Shown: piece by piece, positions 11,456 through 21,309 of the stretch | How the letters are laid out: each line of letters opens with the position of its first letter | Numbering within the stretch: the first letter of the stretch is position 1 | Source of the DNA: Evernia prunastri | Taxonomy: Eukaryota > Ascomycota > Lecanoromycetes > Lecanorales > Parmeliaceae | Direction: 5' to 3' | DNA length: 64,000 nt | Assembly (NCBI GenBank): GCA_003184365.1 | Contig: NKYR01000031.1 | Coordinates: forward strand, 124,001 to 188,000 | Notes under the pieces: model-generated | Told to the model about the DNA's origin: nothing | Databases searched by the model: none | Seen by the model: only the letters and a program-made list of their open reading frames with translations | Position numbers and translations under genes: made by a program

Positions 11456-12283
11456 ATGAGTCTTCGGGATGGCAACCTATCGAACAGTCCATGCGACATC
11501 GTAATTGACAGGTGGGTCCTTCTTTGTTGTTACATCCTAGCCATACCTTCTGGAGCCAAGGCCAATAACAAAGCAAACCAGCCTCCTCCTCGCACCGCCA
11601 ACCAACCTCAACTCTGTAGCGGAGCTCCTAGCTAGTGGTGAACTCCGCACCGCTCTCCGCGCTGTGTTGGGGACTGCGCAGGTCCAGTTGCACTGGATGT
11701 GCTCGCTCATGCTGTAGGTTTAGACCAAACCCACTTATGTGTCACGACCCACTGAACTGCTCCCCGCAGCCTCGCGGTAGCTGACATGTATTCATCCAAC
11801 ACCAGCAAATTATCCAGAATCTACAACAGCAATACCATCATCGTCTTGGTCCATGGCGCTCTGTTCATCTGCCCTGCCTTGGTCGTTTCGTTGAGCGAAA
11901 ATCCTCCTCCAGACACACGACTCCGCGTCTTCATTCGCCTCTCTGCTACCTTGAACAATCTGGCTTCATGCGTACTCGCGATCTTGCAATTCTGCCCGCA
12001 ATCCCTCGAATTCAGGCGAACGTCCGGCTCTCCCGGTTCGCTGAGTCTGCTCTGGCTCCAACTACGAGCAGTAGCGATGCTAGCGGTGGCGGTGCGGTGG
12101 TTCCGAAGGTTTGGGTCGCCAAGGTGGGAGGGTTTGGACGCCTCTCTGACGTTGTGGTGCCACTGGGGTTGGCTTCCCGTCAACTATGCCATCGAAGGCA
12201 TTGGCTGCGCCGTGCTTGTAGGACTCTACCAGTACGGCGGGCAAGTAAGCGCTTTTGCCTCCATAAAAGACAGCAGATCTTGA
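11456..12283 (+). CDS. predicted multi-pass membrane protein, function unknown
   Basis: Three exons, 11456-11511, 11582-11713 and 11770-12283, with introns of 70 and 56 nt that keep phase; about 233 aa. The start is an ATG in a good context (ccaccATG). The first 60 residues are short and Leu/Ala-rich, followed by a hydrophobic region around residues 40-60 and at least three further candidate membrane segments (TIIVLVHGALFICPALVVSL, the LNNLASCVLAIL stretch, and the AIEGIGCAVLVGLYQY stretch near the end). No family is recognised. A possible donor (caa|gtaagc) occurs near the 3' end, so the last 15 codons could be intronic and the C-terminus different. Confidence 0.55.
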
Positions 12284-12754
12284 GGACGAGTGACGGATTG
12301 TTTTCGCTGATGCCCAAAATGAAAGCGCGGGGGGCGAACAAGTTTCTTATCATAAGGAATATAGCAAAAATCATATCAGCAGGGTAACTTTATCTCAAAA
12401 CCTCGAAACCTCAACAGGGATGTTTTCAGAAAACGTGATATGTTAAAGTTTCTTTGTTTCCATTCGTCCGTGTATGTACTGTTGTAAATGACAAGTTTCA
12501 GGGAGGTTTCGTTCCAACCACCATCAATCACTGGCAACCGGCCTGAATTGTGTAGGAGAGGAGTTGTAACTTGATTGACGATTCTCGTCCTCTATGCCGC
12601 AAACTAATTGTACTGTACCGCTGTCGAGCTGTGTATACTTAGAGTAGGTAGGCACGGCTCTCTTCATCAGACTGTCATACCACTATCATACCAATAAGAA
12701 TATCCAATCTCGCAATGCGAATGATGCTCTCGCGTCAACGGAGCCACAAACCCA
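12284..12754. other. intergenic between convergent genes
   Basis: About 470 bp containing the 3' flanks of the membrane protein gene and of the SHG1/BOD1-like gene. No other feature seen. Confidence 0.5.
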
Positions 12755-14879
12755 TCAACCAGCACCTGGCACATAGCGATCGATATTCTCCGGCGCCGGC
12801 TCCCTCCTCGGCCTCGTATACGGTCGTTCCTCACGCCCATCCCTATCCCTATCCCTGTCCCTATCTCTATCCCTCTCCCGCTTATAGCCTCTGTGCTTCT
12901 CTTCACCACGGTCCCGATCTCGATCTCTGTCTCTTTCCCTATGGTCTCGATGCTCCCGTTCCCGGTATCGGTCTCTGTCATAGTCATCCCGATCGCGATG
13001 GCGGTCTCTGTCGTGATAGGAGCTGCGCTCACGGTAGTCGCGCTTGGATTCTCTGTAGCTGCCATCTCTGTCCCTGGTGTCTCGGTCCCGGTCGCGGTCG
13101 CGGTCGCGGTCTCTGTTACTTTCTCTGTTGCTTGCGTCTCGGTCTCTGGTGTCTTCCCGGACAACTCTCTCTTTCTCATCCCTATCTACCGCATTATCCA
13201 GCGTAGTCCTACGCTTTTCTCGTGCAGGTGCGGCTCCACCAGGTACATAGCGATCGATGTGTTCGGGCGCCTCCTCTCTCCTCGGTCTGGTGTACGCCTT
13301 CTCGCGCTCCTCGTATCGAGGCCTCTCCCTCTCCCGGTCTCTGCTTCTCGGGCGTTCATCCGGGTGACGGCTCTGCTCGCGACTGTAATCGTACTCATAG
13401 CGCTTGCTGCGCTCTCTGTCTCTCTCTTCATCCCTGTCTCTGCCGGGGTCTTTCTCTGTTGCTCGGGAAGGGCTCCGGCTCCGATACTCGCCTTCATCAC
13501 GGTCGCTGCGCCCGCGCTTCCTGAAGGCCTCGGCTTCCACCTCACGCTTTGCTTGCATTTGGGCCTTGTACATCGCTTTGTGGTCCAACTCTGCCTGAGC
13601 CCGAGCGTCATCATCACGATAGGAGTAGGACCGAGATTGGCGACGTGAGTGCTCAGGAGACCGAGAACGGTCATGACGTGCAGAAGAGGTTCTGTAAGGA
13701 CTGCGACTGCGCGGCGTACTCGTCGATTGATAAGGTGGGACAGGTGTGCCTGAACCATGATGAAGGGGTGTACTGCTATAGCCAAGGCGGGGTTTAATAG
13801 TGACTTTGTTGCGGTCGGCCGCAGGGCCTTTGGGCGGCGAAACGTGTGGCTTGCGATGAGGGACCTCCGAATCCGAAAGCTCTGGTTCCGGTTTTGGGGG
13901 GCCATTCTTCGCAGCTAATTCGCGGCCTTCTTGAAGGAGAAGCGCGAGTGCAGCTTCTTCGAGGGCCTTGTTGTCCATTGGTGGCGCTACTGGCGTTGGA
14001 GGTACTGCGTCGGGTTCTTGAACTTTGGAGTTCTCCGTCTCCTTGTCTTTCTCTGGTTCATTTTCCTCTTTTGGTGGTCTATCCCGTCGGCGTCTCTCTT
14101 CTGCTGCCTTCTCTCTCAGAGCTCGTGCCGCTTCGCGCTCTTTTCTTCTCTCATTCTGGCTCTGAAGCTTCTCGATTTCTTTCATGTGCTTGGCCTCTTC
14201 TGCCCGTAAACGTTCCTTCTCCTCCTCCCTTCGCTTACGAGCATCTTCCCTCTTCCTCTCTCTAGCCCTTTCTTCTCTTCGCACTGCCGCATCTTTCGCA
14301 TATTCTTCGTCTGTTCTTTTTCCCCGTTTCTCCTCAGCAGCTGCGATCTCCTCACCAATTTCAGCTCGTCTGATTTCCCTGCCTGCTTGAAGGATGTGAT
14401 TGATGTTCTTGGCGATCAACGCGTCCAAAGTTCTCTCAACGCTTTTGTAGATATCGCTGCGGTCTACTACCCCTGACATGAGTGTAGCTGCTTTTCCACG
14501 ATCACGAGACAGAAGCATTGGGTCGCGCTCAATCTCTGCCTCTGCAAGCTCATTCAGTTGGTTTATGAAGGCCGTCTTCTCCGCCTAATGCACTGGTGGT
14601 TAGCAAACATGCTCGACCAATCAGCGCAGCCACGGGAAATAACATAAGACATACGCTCTCTTCAAATTGTGACCACACATTTTTTCTCAACGAATCATAT
14701 TCGCCCTTCTTCTTGATTGTATGCAATAGCCCATCAATCGTGGATTTCTGTGTCGCGTTAAGTGGAAGCTCTGAGGTCTTGAATCGTTTGCGCGGGAGGA
14801 TTTCTGGATCTTCTATGTCTTCTAAGACATGCTTAGTGCCTATAGTATCCACAGAAGCCATGGCGTCTACGTTGTCCAT
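12755..14879 (-). CDS. BOD1/SHG1-domain protein (COMPASS Shg1-like) with Arg-Asp-rich tail
   Basis: Two exons, 14879-14655 and 14584-12755, with a 70-nt intron; about 684 aa starting MDNVDAMAS. Residues about 45-125 form a BOD1/SHG1 domain: KKKGEYDSLRKNVWSQFE, then after the splice AEKTAFINQLNEL, the 'IERDPMLLSRDRGKAATLM' core and 'YKSVERTLDALI'. In yeast Shg1 is a subunit of the Set1/COMPASS histone H3K4 methyltransferase, so a nuclear role is expected. A long charged coiled region (residues about 130-270, Glu/Arg/Lys) and a very long Arg-Asp/Ser repeat region follow. The motif 'xENIDRYVPG'/'xEHIDRYVPG' occurs twice, once internally and once at the extreme C-terminus. Expansion of the RD tail makes the gene much longer than yeast Shg1. 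Confidence 0.85.
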
Positions 14880-14898
14880 AGAACAAGTATAGTTGAAT

Positions 14899-14949
14899 CT
14901 GTGAAGCAAAAGAACAGGGTTTTGAACACCCGGTTCCTTAATGAAGTAC
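14899..14949 (-). other. probable 5' UTR intron of the SHG1/BOD1-like gene
   Basis: On the minus strand a consensus donor (gcag|gtactt, intron from 14949) and acceptor (cttcacag, ending at 14899) bound a 51-nt sequence just upstream of the chosen ATG at 14879. If not spliced, an in-frame ATG at 14975 would extend the protein by 32 residues. Confidence 0.45.
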
Positions 14950-15147
14950 CTGCCAAGGCGCGTCAATGGCGGCAATTGGTTGCCGCCAACACTCTATCAC
15001 AAGAGCTTAGAGCCTCAATCCACCAAAGTCACAAGCCCCGCCGATTCAGGGACAATTGAAAACATTCCAAGCTGTGCCGACCCTTGATACCTATCTTTCT
15101 ACCCCTCCCAAGCTCCTTCTACCAGCCCAACCCAACTCACACCCACA

Positions 15148-15532
15148 ATGGTCCACAAAATCCTCTTCTGGTCCGGCTTCGGTAGCTCCCCCCTCCCCTT
15201 CCTATCACCCTGTCTCACAGCAGTCTAACCTCTCTGCAGGCCTCGCGGTCCGATTCTGGCAACTAGGCATCGAGATGCGTCCCGTCTTCAACAAAGAATC
15301 CCTCTGGGTCTACCCCATCTTCGCCGCCGCAGGAGGCAGTTTCGGCTATTGGTTGACGGGCGTGGAATCGCGGCAGACCGCACTACTGGCCGAGCGGAGG
15401 AAGAACCTGTTGGAAAAGAGGAGGAGGAGGGCGGAGAGGGAGGGAACGAGTTTGGAGACGAAGATTGCGGAAGACGGTGTGCATGAGACGCCGGTGGGGA
15501 CTGGAGGGAGTGGGGGAGCTGATATGATGTGA
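15148..15532 (+). CDS. NADH:ubiquinone oxidoreductase accessory subunit (NUXM / 14 kDa type)
   Basis: Two exons, 15148-15181 and 15240-15532, split by a 58-nt intron within a glycine codon; about 108 aa. The N-terminus MVHKILFWSGFGLAVRFWQL and the following IEMRP, 'SLWVYPIFAAAGGSFGYWL' and 'RKNLLEKRRRRAERE' blocks match the small fungal complex I subunit often annotated as the 14 kDa subunit (NUXM in Yarrowia). It sits in the inner mitochondrial membrane; two hydrophobic stretches (residues about 4-20 and 36-54) fit. The first exon encodes only 11 complete codons, a split position conserved in my recollection of orthologues. The Gly-rich C-terminal tail is not part of the conserved core. Confidence 0.85.
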
Positions 15533-16379
15533 GGACTGGCGAGGAGAAAGCGCAAGAGGGGCATGATGTCAAAGCACTACACTGTTATTTAGGTTCCGCA
15601 TGCGTCTTCTTGCTGGAGGGATCGAATGGCTGTATTATGGTCAATGTCATCGCCATAGTCAAAAGAGCAAAAGGGACACAATATAACCGTTACAACAAAC
15701 GCCTTGCCCTTTTTTTCTTTTTTTCCACATGCCCGAAAGAGAAAAAGGTGCACTAACGCCCCATTACAAAGTCTTGCCTGTCCCATCACCTCTTTCCACA
15801 CCCCCCCCAAACTCCCACATTCGAATTCACAATTTGGGGTCCATGGTGGATGAACGACCACAGATTCTCCGCACAATAACAAAAGAACTAGGGCGGTTTC
15901 GAACTTCTTCCCCTCTATCAGCACCTCCTCCGCCGTCTGTCCAATTCTTCAAAAAGAATGAAGGCTGCAGAAGCAAGTGACTAACACTGTCAAGGCTTTT
16001 CCTTTGTGCTTTTCACAGTCAAAATGAGACACACTTTAGCAAGGAGTCTGGCTAGTTAAGAAAGGAATGGACCACATTTGAACGACCTGTGGATCTATTT
16101 GAGCCAGTCGTTAGGGGCATGTGGTGGACTCTGGATCTAGTCCGATGCAGCACCGTCGCTGTCGAGCCAGTTTCGCTACTGTTCTTCCATGCGTAAATTT
16201 TTCCGTTATGGGCTCCCTTCGAAACCAGTTAGTCTCACTGTGAAATTTATAGCTGAGGTGTGGCTACTCTGTCGAGCTTCCACATACTCAGCAGTTGATG
16301 TTCCTCGCAGGTCCGTCTTGTAAACAATTGAATCGGTAAGATGGCCGCTCATATAACATAACGATGTTGATTCCCTGAA
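15533..16379. other. intergenic between convergent genes
   Basis: About 850 bp holding 3' flanks of the complex I subunit gene and of GPI12. T-rich and CT-rich runs near 15710-15810 but no structured feature or gene. Confidence 0.5.
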
Positions 16380-17333
16380 CTATGTAACAGTCTCCCTCTT
16401 CAAATCATTCACAACCATATACCTCCCAATCCCAATCCACCCCCACCGAAACCACCTCATCTGGCTCCTATGTGCCTTCACCATCGCACTCTGCCCTCTC
16501 CTCCACTGCCCAAACCCACTCACGAACAACAACCCAGGCGGCGCCCCCACCTTCTTCCTCCTCGCCATGCCCGCCGCCCTCCACCCCCCCACCACCATCG
16601 TCACCGGCGCATCGAACGCGCCGATGTACTTCCGCACGACGTTCGTCGTCGTCAGCGTGTACAGCTCGACGGGGCACTTCCAGCCCGACTTCCCCGCCAT
16701 GAGCGCAGACAGCCAGTGCCGCGCGCCGTGGTAGAGCGAGATGTGGTTCGGGTGGGACGAGACCCCCGCGGCGTCGAACGTGATCAGGGCGTCGATGGTC
16801 GCAGTCGGCTCGTCGGACGGCGAGCTCTTCTTGTTGGAGGGAGCGGCAGCGGGACTGAAAGCGGCGGATAGGATATGGGCGATGTGGTCCGCGGGCCAGG
16901 TCGTGCTCATGCTGTCTGGGAATTTGGGATCTTCAATCACGAGGACGTCGGACGCGGAGCGGAGACCGAGCATGCTGCCCGAGGCGGCGAGCTCGCGCTT
17001 GCGGACCTCGCCGAGGCCATCTGCATCCCCTGCGCGCAGAACGGGGTCGAATCAGCATTGGTGAGACACAGCCTTCAAAGAGTGCGACTAGAAGATGATG
17101 CGTGGAAACGAACCGCTGCTCAGACAGAGGATCTTGACGTGGTTGCCCGTTTCCGGCGCCGTCAGGGCGAGCAGCGTGGGAGAAAAGAACATGGCTTCGT
17201 CGTCCGGGTGGGCGATGAGGAGGCAGATGCGCTTGTCGCGGAGGCTGGGGAGGGACGTCCGTATGACCTGCGCGGTGTACAGCCATGCTGTCGCGAGGAT
17301 GATCGGGATGGCGAGGGCGAGGTAGGGTTCCAT
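16380..17333 (-). CDS. GPI12: N-acetylglucosaminyl-phosphatidylinositol de-N-acetylase (PIG-L/GPI12)
   Basis: Two exons, 17333-17114 and 17029-16380, with an 84-nt intron; 289 aa. It removes the acetyl group from GlcNAc-PI, the second step of GPI-anchor synthesis on the cytoplasmic face of the ER. An N-terminal membrane segment (residues about 4-24) anchors it. The metal-binding motif AHPDDE is at residues 41-46, the splice-spanning 'LSSGDADGLGEVRKREL' block follows, and the second metal-ligand motif SSHPNHISLYHG is present. Length and motif order match the family. It is divergent from the DUF7719-like gene with only 199 bp between the ATGs, so the two share a promoter region. The C-terminus has a Trp/Arg-rich stretch typical of fungal members. 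Confidence 0.92.
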
Positions 17334-17532
17334 GCCTTGCTCCTTTCACTTTTCATGAAGCTGGTCTATGATTGGTTCGCGGGACATTTTCTGATGTAGA
17401 GTAGCTGGCGCCGGTACCTGCATTGAAGGCGTTGCGCCCTAGCTGTTATCTCCGGGATTTAAACCCGGGTTATTATTTTTGGTGTCTGCCTCCGTGATTT
17501 ACCACTTACAGTACTATCAATCCTACCATCCC
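17334..17532. promoter_or_regulatory. shared promoter region between GPI12 and DUF7719-like gene
   Basis: Only 199 bp separate the two divergent ATGs. The region contains a small inverted repeat CCGGG-ATTTAAA-CCCGG at 17452-17468, which could be a protein-binding site or chance. No factor can be named from the sequence. Confidence 0.45.
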
Positions 17533-18189
17533 ATGAGCAACCGCAGGGAGCGTCGGGCTCAAGCTCGAGCCAATCCGGCCGCAAAGAGTGATATCCCCTT
17601 GCAGCAGCCATCTCGCGAAGCTCCAAGCCATAAGACCCTCTTCGACATCGCTGCGGAGCGCCAACTGCTCAATACCACCTCGCGAAGCTCTCCTCCCTCC
17701 ATCACAACTACGAAAATAAATCCAGATGGCACCATCGAAACTATAGGTTCAGCTTCAGACTCTCCCGATGATGCAACACCCTTTCTCGATGTCTTTCTTT
17801 ACACGGCAACCCTGATCATGCTACACTTCACCCTCACTGTCCTGGTACATCATCAATATGCGACTACCCCACCCTCTCTGACCTCCATCTTCTACACCAG
17901 CACAGTGGCCTCTCCTACGCCAGTCCTGATTCTCGTACTAGTGTCCATATTGCACCCTCGGTCGTCACACCTACTCACGCAGATCCTGTTCGCATTTCTG
18001 AGCGTGGCAGCTGGTGCTTGGCTTGTACATGCGAGTAACGAGGATGGGTATCTGGCCGTTATGAAGAAGGCACCACCATTGGGAACATTGTGGGTATGGG
18101 CGATCATAGAGATGAAGTGGGAGTGGGCTGTGGGATGTTTAGGTGTGGTGGCAGGGTGGGGTTGGTGGAAAGGGTACAGTATGTTCTGA
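17533..18189 (+). CDS. DUF7719-like integral membrane protein
   Basis: Single-exon gene; the first ATG (MSNRRERRAQARANPAAK) is at 17533, as the frame upstream opens only with TTG. About 218 aa. The N-terminal 80 residues are basic then Ser/Thr-rich and include an 'LFDIAAERQLL' helix and the 'INPDGTIE' strand. Four hydrophobic segments follow (VFLYTATLIMLHFTLTVLV, TPVLILVLVSIL, the LTQILFAFLSVAAGAWLV stretch and the C-terminal WAVGCLGVVAGWGWWKGYS). This layout matches the uncharacterised fungal DUF7719 family; function is unknown. It shares a 199-bp divergent promoter with GPI12, which may indicate co-expression and perhaps an ER location, but that is only a suggestion. Confidence 0.75.
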   Translation: MSNRRERRAQARANPAAKSDIPLQQPSREAPSHKTLFDIAAERQLLNTTSRSSPPSITTTKINPDGTIETIGSASDSPDDATPFLDVFLYTATLIMLHFTLTVLVHHQYATTPPSLTSIFYTSTVASPTPVLILVLVSILHPRSSHLLTQILFAFLSVAAGAWLVHASNEDGYLAVMKKAPPLGTLWVWAIIEMKWEWAVGCLGVVAGWGWWKGYSMF

Positions 18190-19157
18190 CGCAGGGAAGA
18201 CAAGGTCCTCAAAGCCCAAGCACCGGTCTGCTGTCCAATCTGCTGGATTTTTTCGGTTCAGCTCGGAGAAAGACTCCTGTGGACGGATCAAAATAAGGCA
18301 GACTGCCCTCTGAACCAGGATAATAGCCATCTTCTGGGATTCAAGCTCTCGGGACTTAACCGGTTTTGCGGCTAGATGCACTGCTAGCGAAAACGTTCTT
18401 TGATGGAGGTGAGGAGTAGAGATGGAAATGGCGGCTTGAAGGAATAGCAAGGAGTTGGATGAAGAGAAGGATGAAGCATGCTTGGCTGTGTTTCGTTGAT
18501 GTACGAATCAAGGGTCCATCTGTGAATGATGCCGTGTCGGTATAGCATATTTCAGCCAGAAGAGCGAAGGGATGGGTCAACGTGATTGATTGATTGATTG
18601 ATTGATCTTGATACATTGTCACGCCATCCATTCATGTTGGTAGGGTTGTAGTCCAAGGAAGTCTGAAGGATGTACTTGACAAAGGTGGTTTAGATCCAGA
18701 CTCCAATTCCCCAGATTTTACGTAAGGTTGATCACCATCTGACGAATAGGATGGTGAAGGAGTCATCGGAAAGGGCTCCGCTTGATGCACTTTAATGCAT
18801 TGGTGATCCGGTGCAAATTCAATGAGCGCTCCGACCGCTTCGGAGGTTCAAGTGGCATCACCAATAAATCCAGAAAATCGGAAATTTACATTTCTATTAC
18901 TCGAACAAAATCACCATTAAATTATTATAACCATTTCCATTCATTCCTATGACCACGTGAAAGTGTAATATAAGTGTTTAGAAAATTCTCTCTCTTTACT
19001 GCACCATGCTTATTACATATATTCAACCTCCCAGCCAACTCGGCTTCACTCTGCCACTGTTCTTTGTTCTCCCACTCCACTACTCGCACCTTCCAGAAAT
19101 CATCCTTTTTCCTAGTTCCTCTCCCGTCGCATTGTCCCGCCGCGATCCAAATCCAAA
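18190..19157. other. intergenic, promoter side of the arrestin gene
   Basis: About 970 bp. It contains a short GATT/TTGA microsatellite (18584-18606). The pyrimidine-rich stretch at 19040-19140 immediately before the ATG at 19158 is a likely 5' leader of the arrestin gene. Confidence 0.45.
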
Positions 19158-20522
19158 ATGCCCATGCCAACAGGAATCCGTGGCTCCATCAAGTCTGCAA
19201 AAACACCCAAGGCGATAAAAGTCAACGCGCACGAGGTTCAGGATCCGGAAGAAAGAAGCGTTGGGAGATCGAGCACCGAGCGAAAACCATCTGTCATGGA
19301 GTTCTTTCACAAAGAAAAACGTCATAGCATCGGCTTGGGTGGAAAAGGTTCCCACACGCCATCCAAGGGCAGCCCCAAGAACAGCCCCAAACTCGCTCCA
19401 ACCAAGCCTGCCAAGTTGGCCATCGACATGGAATCCCCTCCCCCCATCTTTTACGGCAATCCAAACCAATCTACCGGTGCCCTCCTTTCTGGCCAGCTCC
19501 TCCTCACCGTCACCGACCCCGAAATCAAGCTCCAGACCTTCCAAATGACCCTCGTCGCCCGAGTCACAAACAAGAGGCCCATCACCAAGGACTGTCTGAA
19601 CTGTCAGGTCAAAGACACCGAAATATTTACATGGCTATTCCTCTCCGAACCCACCCACTACAAGGTCGGCACCCATACCTTCCCCTTCTCCTATCTGCTC
19701 CCAGGACACCTGCCCGCGACCTCTCACGGCGAGCTCGGACACATAGACTACGTTCTCGAAGGCCGTGCCGTCTGCGCCATGTCCGACGCCATTACCGTCT
19801 CCCGGACCCTGACGGTCCAACGCGCACTCCCAGGCAGCGACAAAGCCTCCGTCCGTGTCTTTCCTCCTACGAATTTGAATGTGAAAGTGGTCATACCCAG
19901 CGCCATCCATCCCATCGGCGAATTCCCCGTTCAGATGAGCATGACTGGTCTCATAGACAATAGCCTGAAGAACATTCAGAGGCGCTGGCGTATCAGACGT
20001 ATGAATTGGAAGATAGAAGAGAACAGCAAGATCATCAGTCCCGCTTGTCCCAAACATGCGAACAAAGTGGGCGGCGAGGGCAAGGGCATACTGCACGAAG
20101 ACACGCGCTCAATCGGTGGCGATGACGTGAGGGACGGGTGGAAAACAGACTACGATACGCCCGGCGGCGAAGTCACCCTGGAGTTCATGGCCGCCATCCG
20201 ACCCAACGCGCACCCTGTCTGCGACGTCGATTCGCCCACCGGCCTCACGGTGACCCACAACCTCGTCGTCGAGATCATCGTCGCGGAGGAGCAGACGGCG
20301 GGCAAGCACACCAAGGGCGCCATGCCGACCGGCTCGGCGAGGGTCCTGCGGATGCAGTTCAAGACCACCGTGACCGAAAGAGCCGGCATGGGCATCAGCT
20401 GGGACGAGGAACAGCCGCCCATGTACGAGGACGTGCCCTCGAGCCCGCCGAATTACGCTCGGATGGAGGACTTTGTCGGCGATTTGCCGGCGGATGAGTC
20501 ATTAGAGCACATGCAGCACTGA
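19158..20522 (+). CDS. LDB19/ART1-type alpha-arrestin, putative Rsp5 adaptor
   Basis: Intronless gene of 454 aa. After a basic, Ser/Pro-rich N-terminus (about 85 residues) comes an arrestin-N-like beta-sandwich of the LDB19 type: STGALLSGQLLLTV, 'TFQMTLVARVTNK', 'HTFPFSYLLPGHLPATSHG' and the 'IDYVLEGRA' strand, then an arrestin-C-like half ending near residue 405. Two PPxY motifs, PPMY (420-423) and PPNY (430-433), lie in the acidic C-terminal tail. In yeast, alpha-arrestins use PPxY motifs to bind the WW domains of the Rsp5 (NEDD4-type) ubiquitin ligase and direct ubiquitination and endocytosis of plasma-membrane transporters. The domain order and PPxY motifs support this role here; the cargo cannot be predicted. 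Confidence 0.88.
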   Translation: MPMPTGIRGSIKSAKTPKAIKVNAHEVQDPEERSVGRSSTERKPSVMEFFHKEKRHSIGLGGKGSHTPSKGSPKNSPKLAPTKPAKLAIDMESPPPIFYGNPNQSTGALLSGQLLLTVTDPEIKLQTFQMTLVARVTNKRPITKDCLNCQVKDTEIFTWLFLSEPTHYKVGTHTFPFSYLLPGHLPATSHGELGHIDYVLEGRAVCAMSDAITVSRTLTVQRALPGSDKASVRVFPPTNLNVKVVIPSAIHPIGEFPVQMSMTGLIDNSLKNIQRRWRIRRMNWKIEENSKIISPACPKHANKVGGEGKGILHEDTRSIGGDDVRDGWKTDYDTPGGEVTLEFMAAIRPNAHPVCDVDSPTGLTVTHNLVVEIIVAEEQTAGKHTKGAMPTGSARVLRMQFKTTVTERAGMGISWDEEQPPMYEDVPSSPPNYARMEDFVGDLPADESLEHMQH

Positions 20523-21309
20523 ACTCCATTCCGTCTTTATTTCTTTTGTAACGGCCGCGATAGCTAACAGCTAATTAACGGCCAATCCACAGATACTTCG
20601 TGCGGGCATTTGCATCTTATCTCAGCTTTTCCGGCGGCTTTTCCTTCCCCCTTTTAACCAGTAGCGATCATGAACACAAAAGCATGGAGCATGGAGCATG
20701 GCGCATTCGGTGTCTTTGGCGTGTGTTTTAGTGTTTTATAGAATTCGTATGTATGTATATAGCTTACGAAGTACATATACCCATGCGAGTCTTCCTAGAG
20801 GATACATGCAATACAATACCAAAAAGCAAGCAAATTCGTCATCTCATAAACAACAAAGAGCTGGAGTCTTGCCCCCTTGTCACAGACACAACAGGTTTTG
20901 AAGTCAGGCGCCCAGCCACCGAAAGAGTGATAGAGTACGTACAACTCACTCGCTCTACTCGAGAGCCAAAACATCATTACCTGCGCCTCCCTCGGAGGGA
21001 AGAATGCGGTATATACTCCCTTCACTGAGAGTTTTTCGTAGCGTCGGTCCCGCTCCGTTCAGCCCATCCCATCATCGAACGAGGGTTCTGCCCTGAGGTT
21101 TCTTTTCGCAAGAGGGAGAACAGATATTTTCCTGATAGCGCGTGCATTAGAGTAAGATGTTCCATAAAAGCATCACACTCGACGCCCATACAGTAGAGTA
21201 TGCCTAGCTACGGGCCCTGCTGTTGTTCCTAAGTTTTCTATCTCTCAGTTGCGTATCACAATCCGTTCTTCATTTGATAACTGTCTCTTGAGTATTTTGG
21301 CCCTTCAAC
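20523..21309. other. intergenic between convergent genes
   Basis: About 790 bp of 3' flanks. Short AT-rich runs (tatgtatgtatata at about 20746) but no gene, repeat or structure of note. Confidence 0.5.

Noticed and set aside
12715..13648. Plus-strand open frames (163 and 251 codons) opposite the SHG1 gene
   Set aside because: Shadows of the Arg-Asp repeat coding region; compositions are repetitive Val/Ser/Pro and have no independent support.
17452..17468. Small palindrome in the GPI12/DUF7719 promoter as a specific operator
   Set aside because: Five-base stem only; may be chance. Mentioned under the promoter but not claimed as a binding site.
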